This document shows, in pieces, positions 12,951 to 26,640 of a stretch of DNA of 64,000 bases. The notes under the pieces were generated by a model. That model saw nothing but the letters and a program-made list of their open reading frames with translations, did no database searches and had not been told where the DNA came from. The translations under genes and the position numbers were made by a program. Position 1 is the stretch's first letter. Each line of letters begins with the position of its first letter. This stretch comes from Nemophila menziesii (taxonomy: Eukaryota; Streptophyta; Magnoliopsida; Boraginales; Hydrophyllaceae). Where the stretch lies: assembly GCA_029959085.1 (NCBI GenBank), contig JARWIR010000036.1, positions 620,001 through 684,000 on the forward strand, read 5' to 3'.

Positions 12951-13900
12951 TACTTTATATCAAAGTAATTTTAAATTGTATCAGATTTTTTTATTATTCA
13001 CTCTTAGAGTATATATTACAATGTCTTACTCTATTTTTGGTGTTTGTTATGTACTAGTGGTAGAAACTTGAGTAAGAATATGTTCTGACAATGCTAATAA
13101 AGCCTTAAACTCAGTTTCATAAGAGTCTAACTCTATTTTTGGTGTTTATGAGTTATTAAGTACTTTGCCTAAAACTTGTGTAAGTTATTAGGAACTTAAG
13201 GTTTTCTAGTGTGTTTAACTTAAATTTATAAGTTTTAAGTTTGTAGTGATGAACATGTTTATCATCCCAGGTCATTACTAAAAATAAAGAAGTTCGACGA
13301 TGAAGGTTATATAACTAAAATAAAAAAAGCTCTAGCATGAAATTTGTTGTAATAAGGTATGTATAATTAACTCTTTTGGTGACTAACTGATCCACGATCT
13401 GACCAATTCAGATTATATGTGTAGGAGGAAAAGTGTGTGTGAATATGTAATAAAGCGTTACCCATAGTATTGATACAATAGTAGTGAATATAAGGTGATT
13501 GGTAAAATTAAGGTTGTTAGAAGACATGGTGTACTTTATTGGGGGGTTTTTATATGTATGATATATTTTTTAATGCAGTGGCGACAAACTTGGACATGGA
13601 TGCTATGAGTAATATTTTACATAAGTATGTAAAGAAAAAAATGCAACAAATGAAAAGAGATTGTTTGAAATGAAGAGGAGGAAGAGACTCCTACTAGTAC
13701 TTCATTCTTAAGGTTCAATTGAAATTTAAATTCAATATTATCTCTCATATAAGGAATATAATTTATTCAGCTCAACCTAACCATTTGTATTGATGAGGCT
13801 TTTGAAATACGGTGTATTTGTTTTTTTGGCATAATTTGTAACGAGGCATTTACATGTGCGTCCTTAGGACCTTCGACCATACCAATTATAATTATTAAAA
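12951..13900. other. AT-rich spacer before the KH fragment
   Basis: No gene was recognised. The block 13570-13900 flanks the broken end of the KH fragment and is shared with unit 2 (24510-24832). The unit 2 copy adds about 90 bp with a short open stretch (VEQLQLRVSEILRP) near 24450 that may be another captured coding scrap. Confidence 0.4.
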
Positions 13901-13901
13901 T

Positions 13902-14228
13902 TTAGCTTATCTGTAAAAAGATAAACAATATCTTGATCTCATACCCTCTTGGTACGTTGAAATAATATAACATTTGAGTTTTATCCTTTGTATAATATAA
14001 CAATATCTTGAACATAAACACAACAGTGTTGTACATAATCACAGTGCCCCTTCCTATGATGCTTCCAATTTTCTTTCCAGGACATAAGTAGTTATATATA
14101 GTATCTTTAGGGCCTAATGTGAAAGGATCTTTATTATTTTTTGAATGACTTCTTTTGTTTGTTCCATTTTCGGGATATTCGGATTGAAATCTTGAGCATT
14201 TTCCGTAGTTGTTCCTTTGACCAGCCAT
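13902..14228 (-). pseudogene. Truncated KH-domain RNA-binding protein, N-terminal exon (unit 1)
   Basis: This 108-codon frame begins MAGQRNNYGK and has a basic, Ser/Asn-rich leader with KRSHSKNN. It then enters the first KH domain of the plant HEN4/RCF3-like, PCBP-related group: TIYNYLCPGKKIGSIIGRG, with the GxxG RNA-binding loop at about residues 56-59. The domain is cut right after the loop, and the remaining ~45 residues are an AT-rich tail with no KH features. The ATG follows a splice acceptor (GTGGCTAG|ATGG), so the start matches a gene whose leader is spliced. Against unit 2, six of seven substitutions seen are non-synonymous, which argues for neutral decay. Confidence 0.75.
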
Positions 14229-15745
14229 CTAGCCACAATCACCTACCATTCAGTAAATTTCACCATTAGTTCCTATGTTATGCAAAAATAGGAAAATATA
14301 TCCTAATGTTTCAATATGTAGCATAATTACATGTAGAGCACTAAATTCGCAATGTTAAAGGAAATTTTGTATTAACACAACTAGCCATGATGCAATAAAC
14401 ACTTCAATTAATACAATAAACGAATATATTTAAAAGTCAAACCAACCAAGAACCAATGGATTATACCGCACTTCCAAAATTAAATTCTTTTGTTATGAAA
14501 ATGGTAAATAAGAAACTACGATAGAAGGTACAAAATGCTAAAACTGTAACTATAGCAATTTCTTATTTTAACACATGAACTGGTACATGTAATGAATTCA
14601 TAATCAGATAAAAAACTGTAAACATTCATTATAGCGATATAAAAAGTTCTTTGAGGCCATCTCTAAAAGTTTAATGAATTGAAAAACAAAACTAATTGGT
14701 ACTTACACATTTTTACAAAAATATTATCGCATTATATGTAAATACAATGAGAAAGAAAACAAAGAGAATTTTACCTTCACTTCGCATAGTTACCAATGTA
14801 ACCTTGGTTTGAGGCTTGCACAATAAATGACACTGATAATATTCCAAGCGAGACATTCACCTAACAACAAATATATATACACTCAACACATATTCAAATC
14901 CAATCACAAAAAAAAACTCAAATTGATCGGATCGAATTGCAAAATGACAATGATTGAACAAACCTGCTGTTTGATTGTTATTGAGCAAACTTCTGCATCC
15001 AAAGTTAAAGAAGAATTATGACAACACATATAATTAAGTTGCTAAGGTGATTGCATTAGCTTAAGATATCTTACGATAATTCTATCTTAAGGCGAAGAAT
15101 TGTTGATAGAACAAATCATTTCAGAATTTTAACAAACAGTTGGTTGGCATATATAAATAGATCCAATGTCCAATTCACTATCATAAAGAACGAATCAATG
15201 CCCAATGTTTTCACTAGGTCGAAAATATAAATTAATTAATGAAATATTTCTAACTCATTATGAAATTAGACAAAGTTAATAATCAAATAATTGTATAAAT
15301 ATATTTTAAGCTGGGAAAACTTACTTTTTTCTTTTGAAATTAGTCCTATGAGCTATGAAAACTTTAAATGTGATCAGACTTAAATCTGTGATGTGAGCTG
15401 ACATTTGGAGAATTTGTCGTGGAGAGGTTAGTCTAGTACAGAGATTATAATTCACACTTGATGTCATCTGAATCTTCCAGAGACAAAGATTATGAGCAAC
15501 CATATAAATTGCTAGCACTTAAGAAATAGATTAGGTTTGGAGAGAGGAGATAAATAAATTAACGAATGCGAGTGGAGATAAAGTATTGGGAGGTGGAGGA
15601 GATTATGTCTGTGGTGGAAATTGTTGGTTGCATAGAGTAGGAATAGCGGTGGAGATGATGCGTCTTCTCTTGTGTAGAAGTTCCGGCGTGGAAGCTTCGT
15701 AGTAGGGAGAACACGGAGATGGAGTTGAAGATAATGATTATGCAA
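14229..15745 (-). pseudogene. 5' untranslated exons and introns of the KH gene copy
   Basis: Upstream of the KH ATG the - strand looks like a plant gene leader. A CT-rich, low-AT first exon lies at about 15317-15745, ending at an AAAAAAGTAAG donor. A short exon lies near 14970-15005, after TTTGGATGCAG and before CAG|GTTTG, and introns fill the rest. The short open frames here on either strand have no homology. The region is repeated at 25161-26640 in unit 2, where about 65 bp at the 5' end of exon 1 are missing. Confidence 0.5.
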
Positions 15746-16345
15746 GAGAGCTTAAGCTATATTTTGACTTAAAAAAGAGAATAGATTATAATTTTATTCC
15801 TTTTTTAATTAAGAAAATTCTTCCATCCAATATTGGATGATCCTACACAATTAATATTATTACACATAACCCATGTTTTAAACTTACAAAAGTAATTAAC
15901 TTATTAATTTAATGACATGTGTTTTGTTATAATTATCAATGACCATGATATAAATATTGGACCATCCAAAATTAGATATATGTCTTACCTTTTTTATTAA
16001 GTCAGTTTTCTAATAAACAAGTTGACAAGTTTAATTTTTTTTTAATATATAAAAAATTAGATTAATTACATATTAATTTTAATATGTACCCATTTTGACT
16101 AGAATATAAAAAAATTTAAAAAAATATAATTATTTTAATAAAAATAATAAGAATATATATTTCATTTTGTAACTAAATTTAATATATTATTTTAGGTAAT
16201 TTAAAAAATAATAAATTTGGGAAAGGGTAAAAAGAATAACAAGTATAAGTAGATAGCCCACTATTATTAAGGAAAGTAGTAAATTGTTTGGACTAATAGA
16301 AGACTTCTATTATAGACATGTGGTTCAATTCAAAATGGAAGATTT
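15746..16345 (-). other. Upstream region of the KH gene copy, running into the next unit
   Basis: AT-rich, non-coding. It lies where the KH promoter would be and continues without a visible element boundary into unit 2. A weak inverted repeat around ATCCAATATTGGAT occurs at about 15823-15838 and in unit 2 at about 26698-26712 and 26838-26850. No clear TATA box could be assigned. Confidence 0.35.
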
Positions 16346-16864
16346 TTTAAAAACTAGTTAACCAGGGGTAGGGAAAGAAGAGTTGAGTTGGTAAAGCACA
16401 ATTTTCTTGTAGTGAAACTTGGTGACAATATAGTTATAATTACTTTTACAAATTATAAAAAAGTTATAGAATCATTATGTATTATGAATACCTATATCTA
16501 AATAATTTGTAAAATTATTACCTTGAGAACAATTCTCATACATATTTTATATGTGACAAGTCAAAATTGAAAGAGTGTTCATGATTTATTTAAAAAAAAA
16601 ATATGTTACCATACAAAGATTGAAGTCATGACACATGTGAAGCAAATAAATCATATCTCCAACTTGACACCAAGTAGTTTATATGATCTTGCAATATTGA
16701 CATCAACACGTTTCCGGACATTTATCGAGGAACGTCTTGATCTTGAAGTTTCATAATTGTTACGCATCAGTAACAACAATTAGTCAATGTATGTTTAATT
16801 TAATGTATTATTATTGTGAAGATTATTAAAAGGCACATGTAACATAATTGTTAATCATACGAGT

Positions 16865-16867
<3 letters not shown>

Positions 16868-16899
<32 letters not shown>
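16868..16899. repeat. (TA)n microsatellite
   Basis: About 16 TA dinucleotides lie in unit 2 where units 1 and 3 have only TCTTATATATATG, so this is an expansion specific to this copy. Confidence 0.95.
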
Positions 16900-16903
<4 letters not shown>

Positions 16904-19358
16904 GTTTACATATTTTTTATCATTATATCAATACTATCGTGGGGCAAACAAATGTTAGGAAAGAAGAAGGATTGGAAGTTTTTAGTTATTTCTCTTTCTT
17001 ATAGTTAATAGAAACATTAAATTGGAGATAGGAGGAAATTATAAAATCCAATTTCTTTAGGGTCTTATATACACCATATCTAAATCTTATATTTATAGTT
17101 CTTCCCCTACATCCTCCATGGAGTCTGTCTTTTACATTTGAAGAAGTTATATTTTGTGTGAGAATTACAAAGTTGACCGAGAGAACTACCGATATGGATA
17201 AAGGAATAATGAAATAAACAATAATTATATATTACACAACGAAAAGAGTAGCAATGCATAACACTAGAGGGATTAGAATAAATATGTTTTACATGGGAAA
17301 TGATATTATATGATGTAAGGTGATATGTAATTAGAATTTGTTAATATCGCAAATGATAACATGTTTTCTTCTTTAATGTTTCTTCTACATATTTTAAACT
17401 AATTTGGTTTATAATGATGAATATTGAGAGTAAGATATGATGATTTGTTAATCTTACTTTCTTAATCATTTAAATACGTAGATTACAAATTTATGGAATA
17501 TTGACTATTCTTTATATCTGAGTAATGGTTTCTAACTATTTTATGTTTTAGTTATTTATCTTTGTCTATTCTACTTATTTTTATCTTTGTGTTGGTGGGT
17601 TTTAGTATGAAACATGTGTTTGTGCACCAAGATCATGTTGAAAGAAGATACAACTTGAAATTGCATCATCATAATAGAGAGATGATATGATTTTTGAAGT
17701 TTTTTTGTTGATTTTTTGTGTTATATTTTTTATATGTGTATCTAAAAATCAATCCTGTCATTTTAACTTAAATTTGTGGAGTAATGTTTGAATTATAAAG
17801 TTTGGTAAACTATATTATCTTACATTAATCTTGATAGTATATCTTATTATTGTTAATAATTTTATTAATATCTATACATCAATCATTCTTACAACTACGC
17901 ACTCCTTTTTATTTTATTTTAAAAATATTTCACATTCTAGTTGTTTTAGTAACATTTCAATTTTTTAAGTATATTTCAAATATTTTTTATGCTTAGTCTA
18001 AAAGTAAAGCATTTTGAATCAATAAACTAATAAAATAATATTATATGTAGCCTCATATACAAAATATAAATATGTTAGTAGATTATAAATATTAATTAAA
18101 CATCATTATCACTAAAGTTATAATATGTTGTAAATTGTCATTTCAATATAGTAGTGTATAATAATACTTAAAAAGATAGTTTTATAAAAATTTCTGTAAA
18201 AATTAATAATATTTTTTTATATTTTCTTTTACTTTGAGTAACATATTATATAGACATTCTGGACAATTATTTTATACTTTTTAAGAAAAATTGTTGGATT
18301 CCATTCCTTGTAAGGCCTCGAGACATGGACAATACCTAGTACATATATGTATTGAATATTATATTTGTGCAAATAACATATTTGATAATTTATCAAAGGC
18401 TCTTGTCTTTAGTTTTATTATCAATACCGACCCTTATTGTTAATAATTCTTTTTTTTTCTCTATCAGTTGCATCCCTAAAAATATTGTATTTAATATATT
18501 TTTTTATATATATAAAAATTAAAGAATTTATTAAACCACTAATATATACATAATTATTTAATTCTTTTTATTTAAATTGGAGTTAATAACGTAAAATGTC
18601 TGAAATTTCTCAACAAATCGTTTTTCCTACTAAATGATATTGACTTTGCTTAATGTATTGATTATGTTTATAATGGGGTTCATCTATAAAATAGGTCAAA
18701 AAAATTTATAATGAATTATCTTGTAAAAAGAAACTCATAATGCTAAATCATCCTTACAACATCAACGTAGGCCCATAGAGTTTATAAAACTTATCTTGTA
18801 AAAAGAAGCCCACATACTAAATAAGCCTTAAAACAGCAGTATGGCTATTTACACAACAATATTGATCACTAACACCTAAAAACTCAACCCTACATTATCA
18901 AAACATTGAGTCTCCAAAACACACCGCCTCCGCTCCTCCATTATCCATTAATTTAGTCATCCATACCTCTATATAAACCTCCACTGTAATATTGGATATC
19001 AGAGTATGTTTGTGTTAGCGCAAATAAGAATATGTTTTTAATTACTAAGATAGATCGTCATGACATTTCACTTTAGGTATGATTTTCTTATCCAAATTTT
19101 ATTTTTTATAGTTTGATTTTTTATAATTTTAATTTTAGGGTGTTAGATAAGTGAACATGTATATAAATATTTTCACATTGTATATTATTTAACTTACAAA
19201 AATAGATTTAATTTTGAGATTTACGAATTATATATTATTTTTTATTATAAATAAAAAAATATAATAATAATCATTATAGTGTAATTGGTTTTTTAATAAA
19301 ATATAATTTATTTTATATAAAGTAGGGACTACACTATTAATTAAAATTTTGATTAGAC

Positions 19359-19545
19359 AAATAGATGAGGTAACAATACTTACCCCTAACTTATAAGTAA
19401 ACTAGAATGCATATATTTTAATTAATGTGACTTTTTCACTAAGGAAATATGACTCATGTCGATCAAGTAGATATTGTATTTCAAGGAAGGTCCTATAAAA
19501 TCATTTAAAGTCATTGTCCTCGGCCTACCGAGTTAGTGATGAACA
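19359..19545. repeat. 187-bp segment absent from unit 1
   Basis: Unit 1 reads GACAAATATATCTATA at about 5680. Unit 2 has GACAAATAGATGAGG, about 187 bp, then GAACAAATATATCTATA. Units 3 (about 32765-32935, partly deleted) and 4 (38584-38715, cut by the junction) also carry it. The ACAAATA repeat at both edges fits either an insertion with a 7-8-bp target duplication or a clean deletion in unit 1. No terminal inverted repeats were seen. Confidence 0.6.
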
Positions 19546-20056
19546 AATATATCTATATATAGTTATACTCTTAAGTTAACAAGTTTACATTTACATGGTA
19601 ATTAAGTCCAGTCTATGAAGAACGACCTATTCGATAGATCTACAAGAAACCACGCGTTTAACTATTAATTCCCAATATACATAGCATTTCAACTAAAGTT
19701 AAAATTTAGTGCATGTAGTTGAAAAATATTGTGTTGGGTTTCTCCTAAATTTATCTTCTAAATATATTTAAATAATAATAAGACTATTTCTGAAATAACT
19801 TCAATGATGCATAAATTTAAGATAAATATGATCAAAAGAGTTTTACCATCTAACTAGTGTGCTCTTTGAATGGTTCAGTACCTTCAGGATTATCAAACAT
19901 TTGGAGAAAACCCTCATCTCTTGGTGTGGAAGAGAAGGTCAATATAGTACTTTTATTAAAGTATCTTAATGTTTTTACTATTTTCACTGTGTACTTAATT
20001 TTTTTACTCTAATTTATGTAGGTACAAAAGCTAGTAGAAATTGAATTCCCTGGAGA

Positions 20057-20284
20057 TCTGCTGTAGAGAGACAAGCACAAGATAGGATTCATCGAATAGG
20101 ACAATATAAACCTATAAAGTAAGAGCAAAAGTTTTTTTCCATTTTTTACCTATTATTATTAACTTTATATGTATATTTAATGTTGTTATAATGACTTGTT
20201 TATTAGGACTGTGAGGTTTGTTATTGAGAATAAGAGAGGATTTTGAAGCTGCAACAGAAGAAGGAACTTGTGTTTGAAGGATAA
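20057..20284 (+). pseudogene. RAD16/HLTF-type helicase fragment (unit 2)
   Basis: Same layout as the unit 1 fragment: the motif VI exon (AQDRIHRIGQ) with GTAAG donor, a short intron ending TTATTAG, then the VRFVIEN exon. Unlike unit 1 the acceptor is intact, but a 7-bp deletion after GAGAATA removes part of the NTVEE codons and shifts the frame. The upstream edge, TTCCCTGGAGAT joined to CTGCTGTAGAG, is the same deletion join as in unit 1, so units 1 and 2 share a more recent ancestor for this segment than either does with unit 3. Confidence 0.85.
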
Positions 20285-21299
20285 GAGTCTAAAAGTCAAC
20301 AAGGCAAAGCCTTTCTTTCTCATTTATTTTATTCATCTAATTGTTTCCTTTGCATATTTTCTAAAATGTTTGTGAATATATATTCTTATTTTGTGTCTGG
20401 ATTTGAAGTATAGAATTGTTCAATGGATATCAAAGTACTTTGGATTTTTTCTTTGCGTTTAGTTTTCTCTTTGTTAGTTTTTGTTGCTAATGTTGGATAA
20501 AATTTTGTTTGGTGTGGAATACTTAAGTATGATATGTCAGAGGATGGTGAAGAAGTATTATGTTTCTACTTTGTAGTAATGATGATATTTTTGGAAAAAT
20601 CTTTTGTCTCTACTCTATATTAAAGACAATATTTTTGGAAAAATATTTTGTCTCTCTCTATAGGAAAGATGATATTTTTCGAAAATATCCTTGCCTGATA
20701 TTTTTGAATAAATAGGTAGATATTTTCTTAAGCAATAAGTCTACAAAACTAGTTATGCGAAATCATGGTCTTAATTTGGAAAAGATTTTACCAGTTAAAT
20801 TACTATACCAAGTCCTTTAACAGCCCAATCTCTTGGAAATTTGTTCTTGCAGTTCTTTGAGGGTTTAAACTTTCTAGAAAAATACAGTGTGTGGATATTT
20901 CCTTTTGTTACCATTGCACCTCACTTGGTTGCAATTAATAAAGACTTTTATGGATTTTTTCAAGGTGAAAAATGCCAAAGGTTTGGAGTAATTTTCTAAA
21001 GCTTAGCCTTATGTTTTAAGGAAAATATGTATTGTATGAGAATTAAGGATGAAGAGTTTGATCTTATTAAGGAGATATTGCAATTTGCAAGAAAGAAAGA
21101 TGACATTATTCTATCTTGGGGTTTCGTTGTTGACAATGGATTAGAAACTTCTATATGACAAATTGAGTGTATGCTATGTTATATCATTTAATGCTCAGTC
21201 TTTTTAGTAGGCCATGCGATCAGTGTTTCAAGGTCTTATTTGTTTTTCCTCTACATTTAAATTAGTATAAAATTATTAGCCATTTGTTGATATTGTTAA

Positions 21300-24200
21300 T
21301 GGGGTAGGTCCCTTAAAATAATTTGTAGGCCTACGATGGTAGAGGATTGGGTTTGAAAGATTTGAATGCATGGAAAAAAGTTTTACTCTTAAATATCTTA
21401 TGGCTAATAGTGAAAAAGAAGGAATTGTAGTGGATAATGTGTGCATGGCGTGTGGTTAAAATATGGGGATATTGGGAATGAGATGTGAAGAATTAGGACT
21501 CTCAATTGAAGGGGATTTGTGAGATTTGAAGAAGGATATTAGGTTGTCGTTGGAGGATAAAAAACACAATTTTAAAAATCTACGTTGTAAAAATCAAAGG
21601 AATATTAACATTAATTATAGTAACATTTTAAATGTTTGGTAACCTACAAATTAATAGTGAGTTTCACATGACGTGAGGGGCGTTCAATCCCCATGTGACA
21701 ATAAATGTTAGAAGTGTATACGCATGCGTGGAAATGTGTGAGTATCTTGGATGATGAATTTACAACACACAAATGGCAGAGGGAATTTAATAGTCAGTCA
21801 AGAGAGTAGATTTGTTGCGCCTATGTGATGTCTAGTGCCCATAAATGTTTGATAATCTCGAAGTTATTGAACTATTCAAAAAGCACACAAATATTACTTT
21901 TTCAAAATTGTAGTTTTTTATGCGTTATGAATCATTAAAATGAATAAAATTTTGTATATTTAAATTCAAACTCATGTAATTTTAGTGTAAAGTAAATTGA
22001 AAGGCGTTCCAACATAATTGTTAACTACATTGTTATGTTTTGATTATATATATTTGGATTTTCAAATTTTTTATCTTTACATTGCTACTACTATAGATAA
22101 TGAATGTTAGTAATAAAAAGAGTTGTTAAATTTGAAATCTCAATACAATATCGTGATTGAATCTCAACCTAATCTCTGGAAGGTAAATTAAGTTTAAATA
22201 TTTTCAAATGGGTAGACAAAATATGTATGATGGTAAGCATTGTATCTTAAGTAAAGAAAGCTATATACGAAATAACTTCAATGATCCATAAATATAAGAT
22301 ATAAGATGTAATATTTTGATAAATTTTAAGATTACATTAAATTATTTTTACCTAGCTACCTTGATTTTATAATTTCTGTAGAATATAATTATTTAAATTT
22401 TGTAATTTTCTAAAGATAAACAATATCTTAAACTCATACCATATTGGTATGTTGAAATAATAGTCATTAGGATATCTTTATTTTGTATAATGTCTCTCCT
22501 AATAGTGTATCTTGTAGAGTTACATTGAATAGTGTAAATCGCATACTAAATTATGTACTATATAGATGGATAGAGACCATACTAATTTTGTTATATTGTA
22601 ATGCTCATGAATATGATCAACAGCTTTGATGAGGTTCATAGTATATTAATTTTTTTAGATTTGAAATCGATCACCGAATGGTCATTAGATAGATTTGATT
22701 ATTAGGGATTCAATTTTAATACCTAATTATAAAAACCATACATTTCAATTTTAAATATGGATATCCAACTCAATTATTTTAAATATCAAAATATCATAAA
22801 TTAAATTTAAATAATAATCAAAGAGAAAAATTTCATGTCATGAGAGCCTATTTATTATTTTATAATGGACTCCTAAAAAAGTTCACATATATCATACTCA
22901 TTCTCAATTTGAAAGCATATCATTGGTAGGTCACGTCTCACAACTATAGAAGAGATTTTTTAATGTGGTGGGTGGTTTTGTCAACTATGTTGAAAAGATA
23001 TTATATGTGTGATAGGGTAGCGCACCCACTAGATTAATTATTGTGGAGCGACAAAATCATTTCATGTTTGACCATAATTTCATGGATATGGCCACTCAAA
23101 ATACTCAAATAAACCTATATGACTTGACACACTATTATAATGTTGTGATGGCGGGTCCATATTGTAAATGAAATATTTTCTTTATTTATCACCAAACTTA
23201 GTGACAATACAGTTTTAAAAACTTTTACAAATTTTAAGAAATTATCTTTAAGTATTGAAAATTAAGTTCAAATATTTTGGAAGGTATACAAAATAGGTAT
23301 GATGGTAAACAAATGTCAAGTTAAGAAAACTATTTCCAAAACAACTTCAATGATGTATAAATATAAGATATAACATGTAACATTTTGATAAATTTTAAGA
23401 TTACATTAAATTATTTTTGACCTTGTTACCTTGACTTTTTAATTTTTTTAGAATGTTATTTAAAGAAACAATGAAACTTTGAATATTACTAATAAGAGTG
23501 TTTTTATCAAGATGTTATTTGAAGGTCTATTGTCCTTTTTCATATGTTATGAATATATAAATAAATAAATTAAAATTGCATTTGAAAATTGTACTGGTGG
23601 AAGTACTTCTAGCCGCAAACTAAAATAAATCTATAAAAGGAGTAAACATCAAAGGAATTGAAAAATTAATGTACAAGTTTCGTAATCACCACATAGCTAT
23701 ATTAAATACAGGTACTTACTAAATTTACAAAAAATGCCTATTAAAAAAAAGCCTATCTTTGAAACTATGATATTTTCTTAATGGTGAATGGTTTCTTTAT
23801 ATCAAAGTAATTTTAAATTGTATCAGATTTTTTTATTATTCACTCTTAGACTATATATTAGAATGTCTTACTCTATTTTTGGTGTTTGTTATGTACTAGT
23901 GGATGAAACTTGAGTAAGAATATGTTTTGACAATGCTAATAAAGCCTTAAGACTCAGTTTCATAAGAGTCTAACTCTATTTTTGGTGTTTATGAGTTATT
24001 AAGTACTTTTCCTAAAATTTGTGTAAGTTATTAGGAACTTAAGGTTTTCTAGTGTGTTTAACTTAAATTTATAATTTTTAAGTTTGTAGTGATGAACATG
24101 TTTATCATCCCAGGTCATTACTAAAAATAAAGAAGTTCGACGATGAAGGTTATATAACTAAAATAAAAAAAGCTCTAGCATGAAATTTGTTGTAATAAGG

Positions 24201-24400
24201 TATGTATAATTAACTCTTTTGGTGACCTAACTGATCCACGATCTGACCAATTCAGATTATATGTGTAGGAGGAAAAGTGTGTGTGAATATGTAATAAAGC
24301 GTTACCCATAGTATAGATACAATAGTAGTGAATATAAGGTGATTGGTATAATTAAGGTTGTTAGAAGACATGGTGTACTTTATTGGAGATTTTTTATATA
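21300..24400. other. Unit 2 non-coding interval
   Basis: Collinear with unit 1 7437-13560 apart from the jump at 22381. No gene was recognised. The inverted 46-bp segment recurs at about 21849-21894. Confidence 0.5.
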
Positions 24401-24833
24401 TATGATATATTTTTTAATGCAAAATTTAGTTGGCTAACCTGCCATGTGATTGTAGAGCAACTTCAACTTCGTGTAAGTGAGATTCTTAGACCCTAGTATT
24501 GTCGTGGTGGCGACAAACTTGGACATGGATGCTATGAGTAATATTTTACATAAGTATGTACAAAATAAAAAAATGCAACAAATGAAAAGAGATTGTTTGA
24601 AATGAGGAGGAGGAAGAGACTACTACTAGTACTTCATTCTTAAGGTTCAATTGAAATTTAAATTCAATATCATCTCTCATATAAGGAATATAATTTATCC
24701 TGCTCAACCTAACCATTTGTATTGATGAGGCTTTTGAAATACAGTGTATTTGTTTTTTTGGCATAATTTGTAACGAGGCATTTACATGTGCGTCCTTAGG
24801 ACCTTCAACCATACCAATTATGATTATTAAAAT

Positions 24834-25160
24834 TTAGCTTATCTGTAAAAAGATAAACAATATCTTGATCTCATACCCTCTTGGTACATTGAAATAATAT
24901 AACATTTGAGTTTTATCCTTTGTATAATATAACAATATCTTGAACATAAACACAACAGTGTTGTACATAATCACAGTGACCCTTCCTATGATGCTTCCAA
25001 TTTTCTTTCCAGGACATAAGTAGTGATATATAGTATCTTTAGGGCCTAATGTGAAAGGATATTTATTATTTTTTGAATGACTTCTTTTGTTTATTCCATT
25101 TTCGGGATATTCGGATTGAGATCTTGAGCGTTTTCCGTAGTTGTTCCTTTGACCAGCCAT
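24834..25160 (-). pseudogene. Truncated KH-domain protein, N-terminal exon (unit 2)
   Basis: A 108-codon frame with the same start, length and stop as the unit 1 copy. Its leader keeps the basic residues of the presumed parent better (GKRSRSQSEYPENG), but the residue after the GxxG loop is changed: GSIIGRV in place of GSIIGRG. The KH domain is cut at the same point. It is preceded by the same splice acceptor and leader (25161-26640). It cannot form a complete KH fold. Confidence 0.75.
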
Positions 25161-26640
25161 CTAGCCACAATCACCTACCATTCAGTAAATTTCACCATTA
25201 GTTCCTATGTTATGCAAAATAGGAAAATATATCCTAATGTTTCAATATGTAGCATAATTACATGTAGAGCACTAAATTCACAATGTTAAAGGAAATTTTG
25301 TATTAACACAAGTAGCCATGATGCAATAAACACTTCTATTAATACAATAAATGAATATATTTAAAAGTCAAACCAACCAAGAACCATTGGATTATAACGC
25401 ACTTCCAAAATCAAATTCTTTTGTTATGAAAATGGTAAATAAGAAATTACGATAGAAGGTACAAAATGCAAAAACTGTAACTGTAGCAATTTCTTCTTTT
25501 AACACATGAACTGGTACATGTAATGAATTCATAATCAGATAAAAAACTGTAAACATTCAATATAGCGATATAAAAAGTTCTTTGAGGCCATCTCTAAAAA
25601 TTTATTGAATTGAAAAACAAAACTAATTGGTAATTACACATTTTTACAATAATATTACCGTATTATATGTAAATACAATGAGAAAGAAAACAAAGAGAAT
25701 TTTACATCGCTTCGCATAGTTACCAATGTAACCTTGGTTTGAGGCTTGCACCGATAAATGACACTGATGATATTCCAAGCAAGACATTCACCTAACAACA
25801 AATATATATACACTCAACACATATTCAAATTCAATCACAATAAAGAACTCAAATTGATCAGATCGAATTGTCAAATGACAATGATTGAACAAACCTGCTG
25901 CTTGATGATTATTGAGCAAACTTCTGCATCCAAAGTTAAAGAAAAATTATAACAACACATATAATTAAGTTGGTATTGTGATTGCATTAGCTTAAGACAT
26001 CTTAAGATAATTGTAACTTAAGGCGAAGAATTGTTGATAGAACAAATCATTTCAGAATTTTAACAAACAGTTGGTTGGCATACATAAATAGATCCAATGT
26101 CCAATTCACTATCATAAAGAACGAATCAATGCCCAATGTTTTCACTAGGTCGAAAATATAAATTAATTAATGAAATATTTCTAACTCATTATGAAATTAG
26201 ACAAATTTAATAATCAAATAATTGTATAAATATATTTTAAGCAGGGAAAACATACTTTTTTCTTTTGAAATTAGTCCTATAAGCTATGAAAACTTTAAAT
26301 GTGATCAGACTTAAATCTGTGATGTGAGCTGACATTTGGAGAATTTGTCGTGGAGAGTTTAGTCTAGTACAGATATTATAATTCACACTTGATGTCATCT
26401 GAATCTTCCAGAGACAAAGATTATGAGCCACCACATAATTTTCTAGCACTTAAGAAATAGATTAGGTATGGAGAGAGGAGATAAACAAATTAACGAATGC
26501 GAGTGGAGATAAAGTATCGGGAGGTGGAGGAGATTATGTGTGTGGTGGAAATTGTTGGTTGCATAGAGTAGGAATAGCGGTGGAGATGATGCGTCTTCTC
26601 TTGTGTGGAAGTTCTGGCGAGAAGCTTAAGCTATATTTTG
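25161..26640 (-). pseudogene. KH gene leader exons/introns, unit 2 copy
   Basis: Duplicate of 14229-15745. The first leader exon is at about 26239-26615 with a changed donor (AAAGTATG in place of AAAGTAAG), and the 5' end of that exon is deleted, with GGCGAGAAGCTTAAGC joined across the gap. Open frames in it are not coding. Confidence 0.45.

Larger units (their letters stand above)
1..16345. repeat. Long tandem unit 1
   Basis: First copy of a very long head-to-tail repeat. The sequence at 1 (AAAACTAGTTAACC and on) recurs at 16345-16348 and at 27199, and the sequences then stay collinear for kilobases with few mismatches by eye. The phase is arbitrary because the window opens inside the array. 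This is the longest copy. It alone holds both the 783-3470 stretch and the 2.1-kb internal duplication at about 8108-12424. Its contents are non-coding AT-rich modules, an unrecognised exon at 2951-3073, helicase exons at 6190-6417, unrecognised coding remnants at 6985-7290 and the 5' part of a KH gene at 13902-15745. No terminal inverted repeats or transposase were seen, so the carrier (segmental duplication, Helitron or MULE) is undetermined. Confidence 0.85.

Noticed and set aside
13902..14228. The two 108-codon KH frames (with 24834-25160) as conserved functional short proteins
   Set aside because: Same length in both copies, but six of seven substitutions I count are amino-acid changing, one hits the GxxG loop flank, and the domain is cut. 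This is neutral decay.
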